DNA of 64,000 nt from Celeribacter halophilus (GCF_900114135.1 NZ_FORY01000007.1:164369-228368), one strand, 5' to 3'; positions 46,251-55,637 are shown, counted from the first letter of the stretch. Notes: a model not told the origin generated them from the sequence alone. Made by a program: numbers and translations.

Positions 46251-47033
46251 TCAAGCTTCCAAATTGCCTGTCTGCGTCATTCCCGTCGCCATATAACCAC
46301 CATCAACAGTAAGCACCTCGCCGTTGACATAGGATGCAGCGGGGCTGGCCAGATAGGCCACAGCCTCAGCGATATCTTCCGGTTGACCTCGCCGACGGGC
46401 GGGCACCATGTCGAGGACACGCGACCACGTTTCCTCGCTGTAAGCGTTCAATGTCATGGGGGTCTCGACCACGCCCGGAGCGATGGCATTGGTGGTGACG
46501 CCTCGCGGCCCCAGTTCGAGGGCGAATTGCCGTGTCAGCCCCAATATAGCGGCTTTCGATGTGCCATAGGCGACCCGCCCGACCCCTGCTCGCAGGCCCG
46601 AAATAGAAGAAATATTAATAATTCGGCCATAGCCACGGTGAGCCATGCCCTGTGCGACATACTGGCTGACCTGGAAAGTCCCCGTGACATTCACCTCCAT
46701 AACCTGACGCCATGAGGCTTGCGAAAATTCCAGCAACGGCTCGACCAAAATCAGCCCAGCGCTATTGACCAGAATATCGATGGGGCCGAATTGATCTTCA
46801 GCATCGGAAACCGCCGCAGGCAATCCCTGCGCGTCTGTCACGTCAAGCGCTACGGCAGTGGCCTCTCCACCTGCAGTTTTGATTTCATGCGCTACCGCGC
46901 GGGCCGCATCGATATTCAAGTCACTGACGGCCACCTGCGCACCCGATTGCGCGAGGCGCAGCGCACTGGCCCGCCCGATGCCCGATCCGCCACCTGTGAT
47001 AAATGCAGTTCCATATGTCGTTCTATTTGTCAT
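46251..47033 (-). CDS. SDR family oxidoreductase of the TRAP/acyl-CoA cluster
   Basis: This classical SDR of 260 aa has TGGGSGIG for NAD(P), NSAG, the active-site Ser in NISSISGLRAG, the YGTSKA Tyr-Lys motif and NAIAPGVVETPM. It lies directly behind the TRAP permease gene (22-bp spacing) and reads in the same direction, so it probably oxidises the imported compound or its CoA ester. The substrate is not known. The ATG at 47033 has an AAGGGAGAG site. Confidence 0.87.
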   Translation of the reverse strand: MTNRTTYGTAFITGGGSGIGRASALRLAQSGAQVAVSDLNIDAARAVAHEIKTAGGEATAVALDVTDAQGLPAAVSDAEDQFGPIDILVNSAGLILVEPLLEFSQASWRQVMEVNVTGTFQVSQYVAQGMAHRGYGRIINISSISGLRAGVGRVAYGTSKAAILGLTRQFALELGPRGVTTNAIAPGVVETPMTLNAYSEETWSRVLDMVPARRRGQPEDIAEAVAYLASPAASYVNGEVLTVDGGYMATGMTQTGNLEA

Positions 47034-47054
47034 AGGTCTCTCCCTTCTCACGCT

Positions 47055-48371
47055 TCAGCGCGCCATCATCGTGTCAGGTAGCCACGTCACAATTTGCGGA
47101 AAGCAAAAAAGCAGAACGATGGTCACCATTTCGATTGCAACAAACCAGAGCGCCCCTTTGAAAACATCCGGCAACGGCGTGTCCCGATCAATCCCCGCAA
47201 TGACGAAGCAATTCAGCCCGACCGGCGGGGTAATCAAACCGATTTCACACATTTTGACGCAGAGAATACCAAACCAGATCGGATCAAAGCCGAGGCCGGA
47301 AACAGTCGGGAACACAATGGGAAGCGTAATCACCATCATCGAGAATGCGTCAAGAAACATCCCCAGCGGGATATAGAGCAACAACAGGACCGCAACGATG
47401 ACGTGGGGCGGAACCCCGCTTTCTGTGATAGCGCCTGCAATCATTTGCGGGACCTGAACGAGGGTCAGGAAATAGCTGAATATACCTGCCCCGATCATGG
47501 TAAAGAGGATCATGACTGTGGTTGTCGCAGTGGACCGGAAGCTTTCGGAAAGATTTCTCCCGAGATTTCCGCGTGCTGACTTCGCACATAACAGCATAAT
47601 AAATGCTGCGAGTGCGCCGATAGCACCGGCCTCTGTGGGGGTGACCAGTCCGAGGTAAATTCCGCCAAGAACGATTGTGAAGAGAACAAGAACCTGCCAC
47701 GCCTGCGTCGTGGTCGAAAGCCGCTCTCCCCATGAAGCTCTCGGCGCACGGGTGGAGCTATCTTGTACTCTGTGACCGATCAGCGCCACGCCAAGCATAA
47801 AGGCAACTGTTGTGATGAGACCGGGAACGAATCCGGCAATCAACATTTTACCTGCGGAGACTTCTGTGAGAGCCGCGTAGAAAATCAACAGAACCGATGG
47901 CGGGATCAACACGCCCAAAACACCGCCCGCAGCCACAGCCCCAGCGGCCAAACGGCGGTCATAGCCCTTTGCCTTCATCTCGGGGATCGCCACAGCCCCC
48001 ACCGTCGCCGCAGTCGCAACAGAGGACCCTGAGGTTGCCGCAAATCCTGCCGACGTCAGGATACTCGCCATCGCCAGACCACCGGGCAAATGACCGACCC
48101 ATTTATTTGCCACATGGAAAAGCCGCTTTCCGACTTGCGCATGATGCGCGAAGGCCCCCATCAGGATGAAGAGCGGGATCACCGTGAGCGCATAATTCGC
48201 GGTGTGGGCAAACGAAAAGGATTTCAAGCGGGCCAGCAAAAAGGCCAGGTTCTCAACCATCACAATGCCGAAAGCTCCGGACAGAGCCAAGGCGGCAAAG
48301 ACCGGCGTCCCAAGTGCCATGAGGAAAAAGATTAGCCCGACGGCAAGCGCCGTGATGAGTGTCACATCCAT
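47055..48371 (-). CDS. dctM: TRAP transporter large permease
   Basis: This 438-aa inner-membrane protein with about 12 hydrophobic segments is the DctM-type subunit that drives import with a sodium gradient. Recognisable blocks are the N-terminal FLMALGTPVFAALALSG, FILMGAFAHHAQVG, TSAGFAATSGSSVATAATVG, and PPSVLLIFYA. The C-terminal LGFDPIWFGILCVKMCEIGLITPPVGLNCFVI is also typical. It forms a transporter with the DctQ and DctP genes upstream. Confidence 0.93.
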   Translation of the reverse strand: MDVTLITALAVGLIFFLMALGTPVFAALALSGAFGIVMVENLAFLLARLKSFSFAHTANYALTVIPLFILMGAFAHHAQVGKRLFHVANKWVGHLPGGLAMASILTSAGFAATSGSSVATAATVGAVAIPEMKAKGYDRRLAAGAVAAGGVLGVLIPPSVLLIFYAALTEVSAGKMLIAGFVPGLITTVAFMLGVALIGHRVQDSSTRAPRASWGERLSTTTQAWQVLVLFTIVLGGIYLGLVTPTEAGAIGALAAFIMLLCAKSARGNLGRNLSESFRSTATTTVMILFTMIGAGIFSYFLTLVQVPQMIAGAITESGVPPHVIVAVLLLLYIPLGMFLDAFSMMVITLPIVFPTVSGLGFDPIWFGILCVKMCEIGLITPPVGLNCFVIAGIDRDTPLPDVFKGALWFVAIEMVTIVLLFCFPQIVTWLPDTMMAR

Positions 48372-48455
48372 TGTCGAAGTCCTGTTGTTGTAAGGCGCGT
48401 CACCGGTTTTAGAGCAGCGGCGCGCACTGGGGCGGTCAAAGAGCCGTTCCCGAAA

Positions 48456-48983
48456 TCAGTGCAGATCGGACGGAATACGGTCCAGTTCTGGCAAGGCCAC
48501 CTGCTTCAGCGCGATACGCAGGGCATGCACAACCGCCTGAAGCGCCGCAAACCATAGCCCGACCGCCACCGCGATTTTGGCCCACCAGATCGGCACCTGA
48601 AAATAGCCCCAGCGGAATTCACGGATCGAGAAGGAATAGATCGCTTCCTGTGTCGCGGGCCATGCCAGCATGACAAAGGTCAGCCCCGCGAAGAGCCACG
48701 CCAGAGCGGTGCAGCCACGAGACCAAGGACCGGGCAAGACATCGGTCATCATCGTGACACGAATATGCCCGTCATCAAGCAAGGTTGCCCCCAGCCCCAT
48801 GAAGACCACCATCACCATGGACATTTCCGTCATTTCGAAAAGCCCCGGCACAGCGCGACCAAAGAGGGCGCGGGCCACCACATCCAATGTGATGGCCACC
48901 ATCATGAAGGCAAGAAAGCTCAATGCCACCCATGATGTGATCCGGGCAATCCCGTCAAGCAGGCGGTTCAAACGCGCCAGCAT
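48456..48983 (-). CDS. dctQ: TRAP transporter small permease
   Basis: This 175-aa DctQ subunit has four membrane helices and the family signature segments WVALSFLAFMMVAITLDVVAR, GRAVPGLFEMTEMSMVMVVFMGLG, and LLDDGHIRVTMM. It forms the membrane complex with DctM. The stop of the DctP gene lies 4 nt upstream, so the three genes are one operon. Confidence 0.9.
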   Translation of the reverse strand: MLARLNRLLDGIARITSWVALSFLAFMMVAITLDVVARALFGRAVPGLFEMTEMSMVMVVFMGLGATLLDDGHIRVTMMTDVLPGPWSRGCTALAWLFAGLTFVMLAWPATQEAIYSFSIREFRWGYFQVPIWWAKIAVAVGLWFAALQAVVHALRIALKQVALPELDRIPSDLH

Positions 48984-48986
48984 GGC

Positions 48987-50072
48987 TTATAGACCCGCAG
49001 CGATTTCGACCGGACGCTTCATCGTTCCGGTGCCCGCGTGGCGTGCAATGGCCTCTTCGACAACCGCCTGCATGGCCGCACCGTCAATTCCATTCGGCTT
49101 GGCGACTGTTTCAACCCACTTCTCGACCTGAGCAGGTTGGACCGTCGCTTTGGCCTCTGCCTTTTCCGCGTCGGACAGGGATGTGAAGCTGACACCTTCA
49201 GCGAGGGCCTTTTGCACATATTCAGCCAGAACCGAGTTGTAGATTTCAGCGAATTTACCGCCGTAAAGCTCATCGGCCAAATCGGTGCAAACTTGTTGAT
49301 GCTCGGCAGGCAGACCTTCCCAGACACGGCGGTTCATCACCGTCACGGCAGGCGCATGCGGGCCATCCCCGATGTCGTGGAAATTCGGTGCGATCTCGTG
49401 CAATTTATAAGCCACAGCAGTGACGAAGTCGAAACCATAGACCCCATCCAGCACGCCGCGCTCAAGCGCTTGGTAAACTTCACCGGCCGCCATTGGCACC
49501 GCAATGCCGCCGAACCCTTCAATGACATCTGTGGCCACGCCATAGGCACGAATTTTCTTGCCCTTGAGATCGGCAAGAGAGGTGATCGGTTCGCGCAAGA
49601 TCAGAGGCGCGTAGTTCCAGTTGGTCCAGTAGAGCACTTTTGAGCGGTGACGCTCTTCCCATTCCTGACGCAGTGGCGCGAAGTTTTCATAGACATCACG
49701 GCACACCAGTTGCAGTTCGTCGGCACGCTCCATCCGGAAATACCACTCAAGCCCGCGAGTGACAGGAAGTTCGGCCTGATAATACCCCGGCGCAATCAGT
49801 GTCGTCTCACTTGTGCCATCCCGAACCGCTCCGAGATGCTCTCCCACCTTGTTGAGACTACCGGCCCAGTAGTATTTCATACCAATTTCGCCGTTTGTCC
49901 GCTTTTCCAGCTCTTCAAAGAACCAGCGGTCCACCCAGGATGGTCCGGCAGTTTCGCTCACATAGCTGTCGAATTTCAGCGATGTCGCCGCCTGTGCCAG
50001 ACCGGGCAAGCCCGAGATCAGACCCGCGCCCGCGAGAGCGCCCCAGGTTTTCAGAAAGTCACGTCTTTTCAT
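48987..50072 (-). CDS. dctP: TRAP transporter substrate-binding protein
   Basis: This DctP-type periplasmic binding protein of 361 aa starts with a twin-arginine signal (MKRRDFLKTW, RRxFLK), suggesting Tat export of a folded protein. The signal peptide ends AQA near residue 28. The mature chain keeps the DctP features KYYWAGSLNKVGEHLGAVRDG, the LADLKGKKIRAYG segment that carries the carboxylate-binding Arg, and GVYGFDFV. A related family is used for sugar acids, aromatic acids and other carboxylates; the true ligand cannot be read from sequence. A GGAGGAGAAA site precedes the ATG. Confidence 0.9.
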   Translation of the reverse strand: MKRRDFLKTWGALAGAGLISGLPGLAQAATSLKFDSYVSETAGPSWVDRWFFEELEKRTNGEIGMKYYWAGSLNKVGEHLGAVRDGTSETTLIAPGYYQAELPVTRGLEWYFRMERADELQLVCRDVYENFAPLRQEWEERHRSKVLYWTNWNYAPLILREPITSLADLKGKKIRAYGVATDVIEGFGGIAVPMAAGEVYQALERGVLDGVYGFDFVTAVAYKLHEIAPNFHDIGDGPHAPAVTVMNRRVWEGLPAEHQQVCTDLADELYGGKFAEIYNSVLAEYVQKALAEGVSFTSLSDAEKAEAKATVQPAQVEKWVETVAKPNGIDGAAMQAVVEEAIARHAGTGTMKRPVEIAAGL

Positions 50073-50130
50073 GGTGTTTTCTCCTCCAATGAGACCGAGC
50101 TCCTCCTGCCCGGTTGCCTTGTTGTACGGC

Positions 50131-51642
50131 CTAGGCCGATGCCGTCTTGGAACAAGCCCTGCTGCGCAGTTCCGTTTTCAGAACCTTTCCGTAGCTGTTT
50201 TTGGGCAGGTCCTTGACGAATTCGTAATGTTTCGGGCGTTTGAATGCCGCGATATGTTGTCTGCACCAGCTGTCAAGCTCCGGCACGCTGGCGCTTTTAC
50301 CTTGCTCGAACACCACATAGGCGACCACTTGTTCGCCCCAGTCCGGTTCGGGCACACCGATCACGGCAACCTCAAACACGGACGGATGACATAAGAGAGC
50401 TTCTTCGACTTCGCGGGGGTAGATGTTCGTCCCCCCCGAGATAATCACATCCTTTGAACGATCTGTGAGATAGAGAAAGCCGTCCTCATCCAGGTGCCCG
50501 AGGTCACCTGTATGCAGCCAACCTCCGGCCAGAGCCTGCTCGCTGGCTTGGGCATTTTTCCAGTACCCCCTCATGACAGTCGGCCCTTTGACGCAGATTT
50601 CTCCCGTCGCTCCCGCGGGCAAAGGTGTTCCGTCACTCCCCAGCACAGCAAGCGTCACCGCGCCTTGGGCAATTCCTACAGAGGCACGGCGGGCCTGCCA
50701 ACGCGGATGCGACTGGTCTGCGACCAAGTCACGCCCCAGAACGGAAATCGTCATTGGAGTTTCCCCCTGTCCGTAAATCTGAACAAAACGAGGACCGTAA
50801 CAGGCAAGGGCTTCGTTGATGTCATTGGCATACATCGGCCCCCCGCCATAGATGATTGTCCGAATACCATCGCCGGTAAAACCCTGTGCCTTCGAAGCCG
50901 CAATCAACCGTTTGACCATGGTCGGCGCAGCAAAGAACACCAAATTCCCGCGCGTCTTGGCCAATCCGATGATCTCGTCACTGTCAAACCCGTGCGAAGC
51001 CGGAATCAGATGCGCCCCGCCCGCGCGGATATGCGCAAACATATACAGCCCCGCTCCATGAGACATCGGCGCTGCATAGAGCATGTGGTCTTCGGCTTGG
51101 GCGCAATCGACATCCAAAGCGTAGCACAGAGTCATCTGACGCACATTGTCATGACTCAGCATAACCCCTTTGGGCGTTCCCGTGGTGCCGGACGTGTAAA
51201 ACAGCCATGCCAGATCCTGATCTTCGACCGGCACAGGAGCAGAGATTTTTTGGTCCTGCGCGGCATCCGCACAAAGCGCCACTTCCTGAATGTCGGCTTT
51301 GTCCGAAAAGAGTGCGCCACTTTCTGTAAATACAAGCGCCGCCTCCGCGTCCCGAATGATCCATTCGGCTTCACGCGGGTGCAGTTTACAGTTGATCGGC
51401 ACCACCACGGCACCAATCCACCAACAGGCGTGGAGTAGTTCGATATACTCGGGAGCATTCTTTGCGAACACCGCCACACGATCTCCCGCCAGAATGCCAT
51501 ATTCTTCCCGCAACCACGCCGCGCGGTTGCACGTCGCTTGCAAAAGCTCGGCATAGGTCTGCCGCAACACGTCGCCCTCGTAGAGAGCTGGTCGGTTCGG
51601 CCATGAGAGCGCCGTCTGATACAGCCAATTTGCGATATTCAT
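50131..51642 (-). CDS. AMP-binding acyl-CoA synthetase
   Basis: This 503-aa adenylate-forming ligase activates a carboxylic acid as CoA thioester. The P-loop-like motif is YTSGTTGTPKGVMLSH, followed by YGQGETP, TGDLGHLDEDGFLYLTDRSKDVIISGG and the C-terminal catalytic Lys in NSYGKVLK. It is close to the thiolase gene (28 bp) and the TRAP transporter, so it probably activates the imported acid. The chain-length or ring preference is unknown. Confidence 0.9.
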   Translation of the reverse strand: MNIANWLYQTALSWPNRPALYEGDVLRQTYAELLQATCNRAAWLREEYGILAGDRVAVFAKNAPEYIELLHACWWIGAVVVPINCKLHPREAEWIIRDAEAALVFTESGALFSDKADIQEVALCADAAQDQKISAPVPVEDQDLAWLFYTSGTTGTPKGVMLSHDNVRQMTLCYALDVDCAQAEDHMLYAAPMSHGAGLYMFAHIRAGGAHLIPASHGFDSDEIIGLAKTRGNLVFFAAPTMVKRLIAASKAQGFTGDGIRTIIYGGGPMYANDINEALACYGPRFVQIYGQGETPMTISVLGRDLVADQSHPRWQARRASVGIAQGAVTLAVLGSDGTPLPAGATGEICVKGPTVMRGYWKNAQASEQALAGGWLHTGDLGHLDEDGFLYLTDRSKDVIISGGTNIYPREVEEALLCHPSVFEVAVIGVPEPDWGEQVVAYVVFEQGKSASVPELDSWCRQHIAAFKRPKHYEFVKDLPKNSYGKVLKTELRSRACSKTASA

Positions 51643-51670
51643 CGTCTTTTCAGTCCTTGGATCATCTGGA

Positions 51671-52846
51671 TTAGGCGCGGTCGGCCTTCAAAATCGTTGC
51701 ATAGTTGGCGACAGCCGCCCCGCCCATGTTGAAGGCAAGCCCCCATTCGGCGCCTGCGCGCTGGATATCCCCTGCGCGACCGGTCAATTGCCGGAACCCC
51801 AAAGCATGCATGGACACACCTGTTGCACCGACCGGATGTCCTTTGGCTTTGAGGCCGCCTGAAAGGTTCACGGGCGTGCGACCATCCGCATAGACAGTGC
51901 CCTCGCTCAGCGCGCGCGCGCCCTGCCCTTTGGGCGCAAGCCCCATAGCTTCGTAGACCAGCAATTCAGCAGGGGTGAAACAATCATGAACCTCGGCGAA
52001 ATCAAGATCGGACACGGTGATCCCCGCCGCCTCATAAGCCATTTGAATCGCCCGCTCCGGCCCCTCGAAAGCGACGAAATCACGGCGGCTCATCGGTAGA
52101 AAGTCGGAGACGTGTTCTGCTGCGGCCATCAAAACCCGCGCAGAGGCATCTGCGGCATGGGCCTCGCTCGAACTCAGAACAATGGCAGCAGCTCCATCTG
52201 TGACCAAGGAACAGTCGCTCAAACGAAGCGGCGGCGCGATCAGCGGATTTCTCTCGCTCACTTCGCGGCAGAACTCGTAAGGCAATGCCTTATGCATATG
52301 CGCCAACGGGTTTTTCATTGCGTTCTCATGGTTCTTTGCGGCAATCCGCGCAAAGGTATCCATCGGATCGCCGTAGCGTTCTGCATATTGCTGGGCTGCC
52401 ACGGCAAAGACCTGCGGAAAGCTCAGCCCTGCTTCTGCCGTATCATTCTGATAGCCCGCCCCCGCCAGTGCTGTCGTCACATCAGGCGTCGAGCGATGGG
52501 TCATCTTTTCTGCCCCTACGACCAAGACATTTCGTGCCCGTCCGGCACGAATGGCATTCATGCCCGCGTGAATTGCCGCAGCCCCGGATGCGCAGGCATT
52601 TTCACAACGTGACGCCGGTTTGAACCGCAAATCAGGATGGGCCTGCAAAATCAGCGAAGACGCAAAACCGTCCGGCACCAAACCGGAATTGAAATGCCCC
52701 AAGAATACAGCATCAATCTCCGCTGGAGGAATCTGTGCTTCCTCAATCGCTTCACGGGCAGCTTCGACAATCAACGCTTCGAGACTTTCCTCCAAACGAC
52801 CAAAGCGCGTGTGACCGGATCCGGTAATAAAGATGTCTGTGGTCAT
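51671..52846 (-). CDS. Thiolase family protein (SCP2-type)
   Basis: This 391-aa thiolase has the nucleophile Cys85 in RCENACASG, the HDCF motif at 287-290 that replaces HEAF-type sequence in SCP-x/SCP2-like thiolases, and GHPVGATG at 336-343. The usual second catalytic Cys near the C-terminus (CxG) is not obvious. It may cleave a beta-ketoacyl-CoA or condense acyl units. The ATG at 52846 has a perfect AGGAGG site. It is the first gene of the minus-strand operon and divergent from the LuxR-type regulator. Confidence 0.87.
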   Translation of the reverse strand: MTTDIFITGSGHTRFGRLEESLEALIVEAAREAIEEAQIPPAEIDAVFLGHFNSGLVPDGFASSLILQAHPDLRFKPASRCENACASGAAAIHAGMNAIRAGRARNVLVVGAEKMTHRSTPDVTTALAGAGYQNDTAEAGLSFPQVFAVAAQQYAERYGDPMDTFARIAAKNHENAMKNPLAHMHKALPYEFCREVSERNPLIAPPLRLSDCSLVTDGAAAIVLSSSEAHAADASARVLMAAAEHVSDFLPMSRRDFVAFEGPERAIQMAYEAAGITVSDLDFAEVHDCFTPAELLVYEAMGLAPKGQGARALSEGTVYADGRTPVNLSGGLKAKGHPVGATGVSMHALGFRQLTGRAGDIQRAGAEWGLAFNMGGAAVANYATILKADRA

Positions 52847-52894
52847 GAAAATTCCTCCTGCACATAGGGTCATGCAAAAATCGCATAGCAGCAA

Positions 52895-52933
52895 TTCGTA
52901 GAATTACGTATAAATCTACGTATCAACTACGTA
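52895..52933. promoter_or_regulatory. Phased TACGTA hexamers in the divergent promoter
   Basis: TTCGTA at 52895, then exact TACGTA palindromes at 52905, 52917 and 52928 are spaced 10, 12 and 11 bp apart, close to one helical turn. They lie between the thiolase ATG (52846, minus) and the regulator (52962, plus). This suggests a multimeric operator, possibly for the adjacent PAS-LuxR protein. Confidence 0.65.
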
Positions 52934-52961
52934 GATGCATATGCAGCAAAGGGCAGGACTG

Positions 52962-53528
52962 ATGAAATACGATCAAATCTCCGGTGCCGACCTTGACCTT
53001 ACCGGTTTCATGGATGCCCCGATCGGCCTCATGGTCCTTTCAAATCGAGTCATTCAACGCGTGAACACGGAGATAGAGCGCATCTTTGGCTGGACCCGTG
53101 ACGAGCTTGAAGGACAATCCATCCGAATTCTCTATCCGTCGAGTGTCGACTACGAAAAAACCGGTGCCAAGTGGCAACGATGGCTCAAGGGGCGTCCACG
53201 CTATGCGGACGAACGCTTCATGCAATGTCGCAGCGGGGAAATCATCTGGACCCGTGCAGCAGGGCGAACCCTGACTCCGACAGACCCCTTCCGCCTCATG
53301 GTCTGGACGTTTGAACATCTGGAAAACAAACCGGCCACCTCCGCGACATTGACCCCGCGTGAACGCGAAGTCGCGCGATATATCGTAAACGGCTACACCA
53401 GCAAAGAAACGGGGCAGGCCATGGGTATTTCACCGCGCACAGTTGAGGTGCATCGTAGCTCGGTCATGAAAAAGCTCGGGGTGCAGAACGCCGCCGAACT
53501 CGTCGCTAAAATGATTGTGCAGAGTTAG
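52962..53528 (+). CDS. PAS-LuxR family transcriptional regulator
   Basis: This 188-aa regulator has an N-terminal PAS-type sensor domain (about 12-120; FGWTRDELEGQSIRILYPS, the segment that normally faces the ligand pocket) and a C-terminal LuxR HTH (about 128-186; TLTPREREVARYIVNGYTSKETGQAMGISPRTVEVHRSSVMKKLG style, quoted only in parts). It has no receiver domain, so it should sense a ligand directly. The ATG at 52962 is chosen for its AGGAC-type site; an in-frame ATG lies at 52935. It is divergent from the thiolase operon and probably controls it. Confidence 0.82.
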   Translation: MKYDQISGADLDLTGFMDAPIGLMVLSNRVIQRVNTEIERIFGWTRDELEGQSIRILYPSSVDYEKTGAKWQRWLKGRPRYADERFMQCRSGEIIWTRAAGRTLTPTDPFRLMVWTFEHLENKPATSATLTPREREVARYIVNGYTSKETGQAMGISPRTVEVHRSSVMKKLGVQNAAELVAKMIVQS

Positions 53529-53534
53529 GTGGAA

Positions 53535-53562
53535 GGCGACCAAGTATTTAATCTTGGTCGCC
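53535..53562 (+). terminator. Hairpin after the PAS-LuxR gene
   Basis: A perfect 10-bp stem (53535-53544 with 53553-53562, GGCGACCAAG/CTTGGTCGCC) with loop TATTTAAT begins 7 bp after the regulator stop codon. The T-tail is short (CTGCTT), so it may also serve the convergent hydrolase gene. Confidence 0.7.
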
Positions 53563-53680
53563 CTGCTTAAAGCTTTACGCGAAAACCTGCATCACAGGTT
53601 CTCGGGAAGCGCAGCGTAATGTGTTGATGTGATAGAAAGCCCCAACCTCAAGCGATGGCACTTTCAGAGATCACAACATG

Positions 53681-54538
53681 TTATTTGGCGTTCCGCACAG
53701 TCTGTGTTTGAACACCAAGGCCCTCAATTCCAAGACGCATGATTTCCCCGCCCTTGAGGTAGGTTGGTGGTTTCAAACCCATGCCCACGCCCGGCGGAGT
53801 TCCGGTCGAAATGATATCACCCGGCTGCAGGCTCATGAATTGTGAGCAATAAGCGATCAGGTGCGGGACTTTATAAACCATCGTAGCGGTCGAACCGTTC
53901 TGATGGCGCACACCGTCAACTTCCAACCACATCGCGAGATTGTCAAAATCGCCAACTTCATCAGGCGTCACCAACCACGGACCCGTTGGGCCAAACGTGT
54001 CACAGCCTTTGCCCTTGTCCCATGTGCCAGCGCGCTCAATCTGATATTCGCGCTCGGAAACGTCATTGATGACGCAAAAGCCCGCGACGTGATCCATCGC
54101 ATTGGCATCATCAATATAACTTCCGCCTTTGCCAATCACGACACCCAGTTCAACTTCCCAATCCGTTTTCTTGGACCCGCGCGGAATGATCACATCGTCA
54201 TCAGGACCGATGATGGCCGAAGTCCATTTGTTAAAGATCACAGGCTCAGGCGGCACATCCATCCCGCTTTCAGCGGCGTGATCGGCATAGTTCAACCCGA
54301 TGCAGACAAACTTTCCGGTTTGGCCAACGCACGGCCCAAGACGCAGATCGCTTTGCGGGGTGCCCTCCACAACAGGCAGCGTTGCAACGTCGAGCGCTTT
54401 CAAACGCGCAATGGTGTCAGGCAGCAGCGCCGTCCCCGCGATATCCGAGACATGGCCTGAGAGGTCGCGGACACGACCCTCCGCGTCCAAACAGCCGGGT
54501 TTTTCCTGGCCTGCGGGGCCGTAGCGCAATAATTTCAT
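53681..54538 (-). CDS. FAH-family 2,4-diketo-3-deoxy-L-fuconate hydrolase-like
   Basis: This 285-aa fumarylacetoacetate-hydrolase-fold enzyme probably cleaves 2,4-diketo-3-deoxy-L-fuconate to pyruvate and L-lactate, the last step of oxidative L-fucose catabolism. The metal-ligand region is visible (FVCIGLNYADHA, VIFNKWTSAI, WEVELGVVIGK, NDVSEREYQ and GDIISTGTPPGVGMG). The length matches the family. Position at the end of the fucose operon, behind the sugar ABC transporter, supports the assignment; other acylpyruvate hydrolases are possible. A GAGGAC site precedes the ATG. Confidence 0.78.
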   Translation of the reverse strand: MKLLRYGPAGQEKPGCLDAEGRVRDLSGHVSDIAGTALLPDTIARLKALDVATLPVVEGTPQSDLRLGPCVGQTGKFVCIGLNYADHAAESGMDVPPEPVIFNKWTSAIIGPDDDVIIPRGSKKTDWEVELGVVIGKGGSYIDDANAMDHVAGFCVINDVSEREYQIERAGTWDKGKGCDTFGPTGPWLVTPDEVGDFDNLAMWLEVDGVRHQNGSTATMVYKVPHLIAYCSQFMSLQPGDIISTGTPPGVGMGLKPPTYLKGGEIMRLGIEGLGVQTQTVRNAK

Positions 54539-54613
54539 GATGTCCTCAGACGTTGGTTTGCAAAAAGAAAAGCGTCGCGGCCCATTTATACATGAGCCGC
54601 GACAGAAGTTAGA

Positions 54614-55561
54614 TCAATCGTAAAGAACGGCCTGAATTTCAGGATTATCGATGTTGGACTGATCATAGTAGTAAAAGCCCGTATCAATGATTTCCGGCAT
54701 CTCTTCACCATTCATTGCAGCAATCGCAGCCTTGACAGTCTCATAGCCAATTCCAACCGGATTTTGGGTGATCGCCCCCGCCATCAGGCCCGCACGGATC
54801 GCATCCGTCTGCGCTTTACCGGAGTCGTACCCGATGATGACAACATCCTCGGAGTTCATTTCGCGCACAGCGTTCACGATACCAATCGCGGAGCCTTCGT
54901 TGGTCCCGAACATACCAGCCAGATCAGGATTGGCGGTCAGGATGGCTTTGGCAACTTCGGTAGATTGCAGCTGATCGCCCGCACCATACTGAACACTGAC
55001 CACTTCAATGTTCGGGTAGCTGGCTTCGATCTGGTTCAAGAAGCCATCGCGACGGTCAATACCAGTGCGGCTGGTTTGGTCATGAGCGACAACGGCGACC
55101 TTGCCTTCCCCGCCAAGAAATTCGGCCATTTTGTCAGCGGCCAAAGCAGCGGCAGCAACGTTGTCTGTCGTAGCTGTGGCAACCGGAATGTCACTGTCCA
55201 CACCGCTATCAAATGCAATGACAGGGATGCCTGCGTCGTGAGCTTGGCGCAGCAGCGGGATGGCTGCCTGACTGTCGAGTGCTGCAAAACCGATGGCACC
55301 GGGATTGTTGGCCAAAGCGGCGGCCAACATGTCGATCTGACGATCCACCATGGTTTCATTGTCCGGCCCCTCAAACGTGATGCGCACGCCAAATTCGTCG
55401 GCGGCTTGATCAGCACCGGCTTTCACAGCCTGCCAGAACTGGTGCTGGAAGCCTTTCGAAATCAACGGGATGTAGATTTCATCTTGCGCAAATGCGGCGG
55501 GCGCAGATGCAATGGCAATTGACGCACTGAGTGCGGCGATAAGGGAGCGACGTGACAACAT
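54614..55561 (-). CDS. Sugar ABC transporter substrate-binding protein
   Basis: This 315-aa RbsB/periplasmic-binding-protein type I family member has a signal peptide (ends AFA near residue 26) and the family block YIPLISKGFQHQFWQAVKAGADQAA. The sugar-contact segment VIAFDSGVDSDIPVATATTDNVAAA and the hinge segment AGMFGTNEGSAIGIVNAV are also visible. It is the first of three transporter genes upstream of the hydrolase. The cargo is most likely L-fucose, from the linked catabolic genes. The start ATG 55561 has an AGGAGG site. Confidence 0.88.
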   Translation of the reverse strand: MLSRRSLIAALSASIAIASAPAAFAQDEIYIPLISKGFQHQFWQAVKAGADQAADEFGVRITFEGPDNETMVDRQIDMLAAALANNPGAIGFAALDSQAAIPLLRQAHDAGIPVIAFDSGVDSDIPVATATTDNVAAAALAADKMAEFLGGEGKVAVVAHDQTSRTGIDRRDGFLNQIEASYPNIEVVSVQYGAGDQLQSTEVAKAILTANPDLAGMFGTNEGSAIGIVNAVREMNSEDVVIIGYDSGKAQTDAIRAGLMAGAITQNPVGIGYETVKAAIAAMNGEEMPEIIDTGFYYYDQSNIDNPEIQAVLYD

Positions 55562-55637
55562 GATGGTTCCTCCTGAGTTGTCGATCAAGCCCGGTTCTCC
55601 TCCCGGACAGCAAAGTCTTGGTTTGGTATTCGCGATA

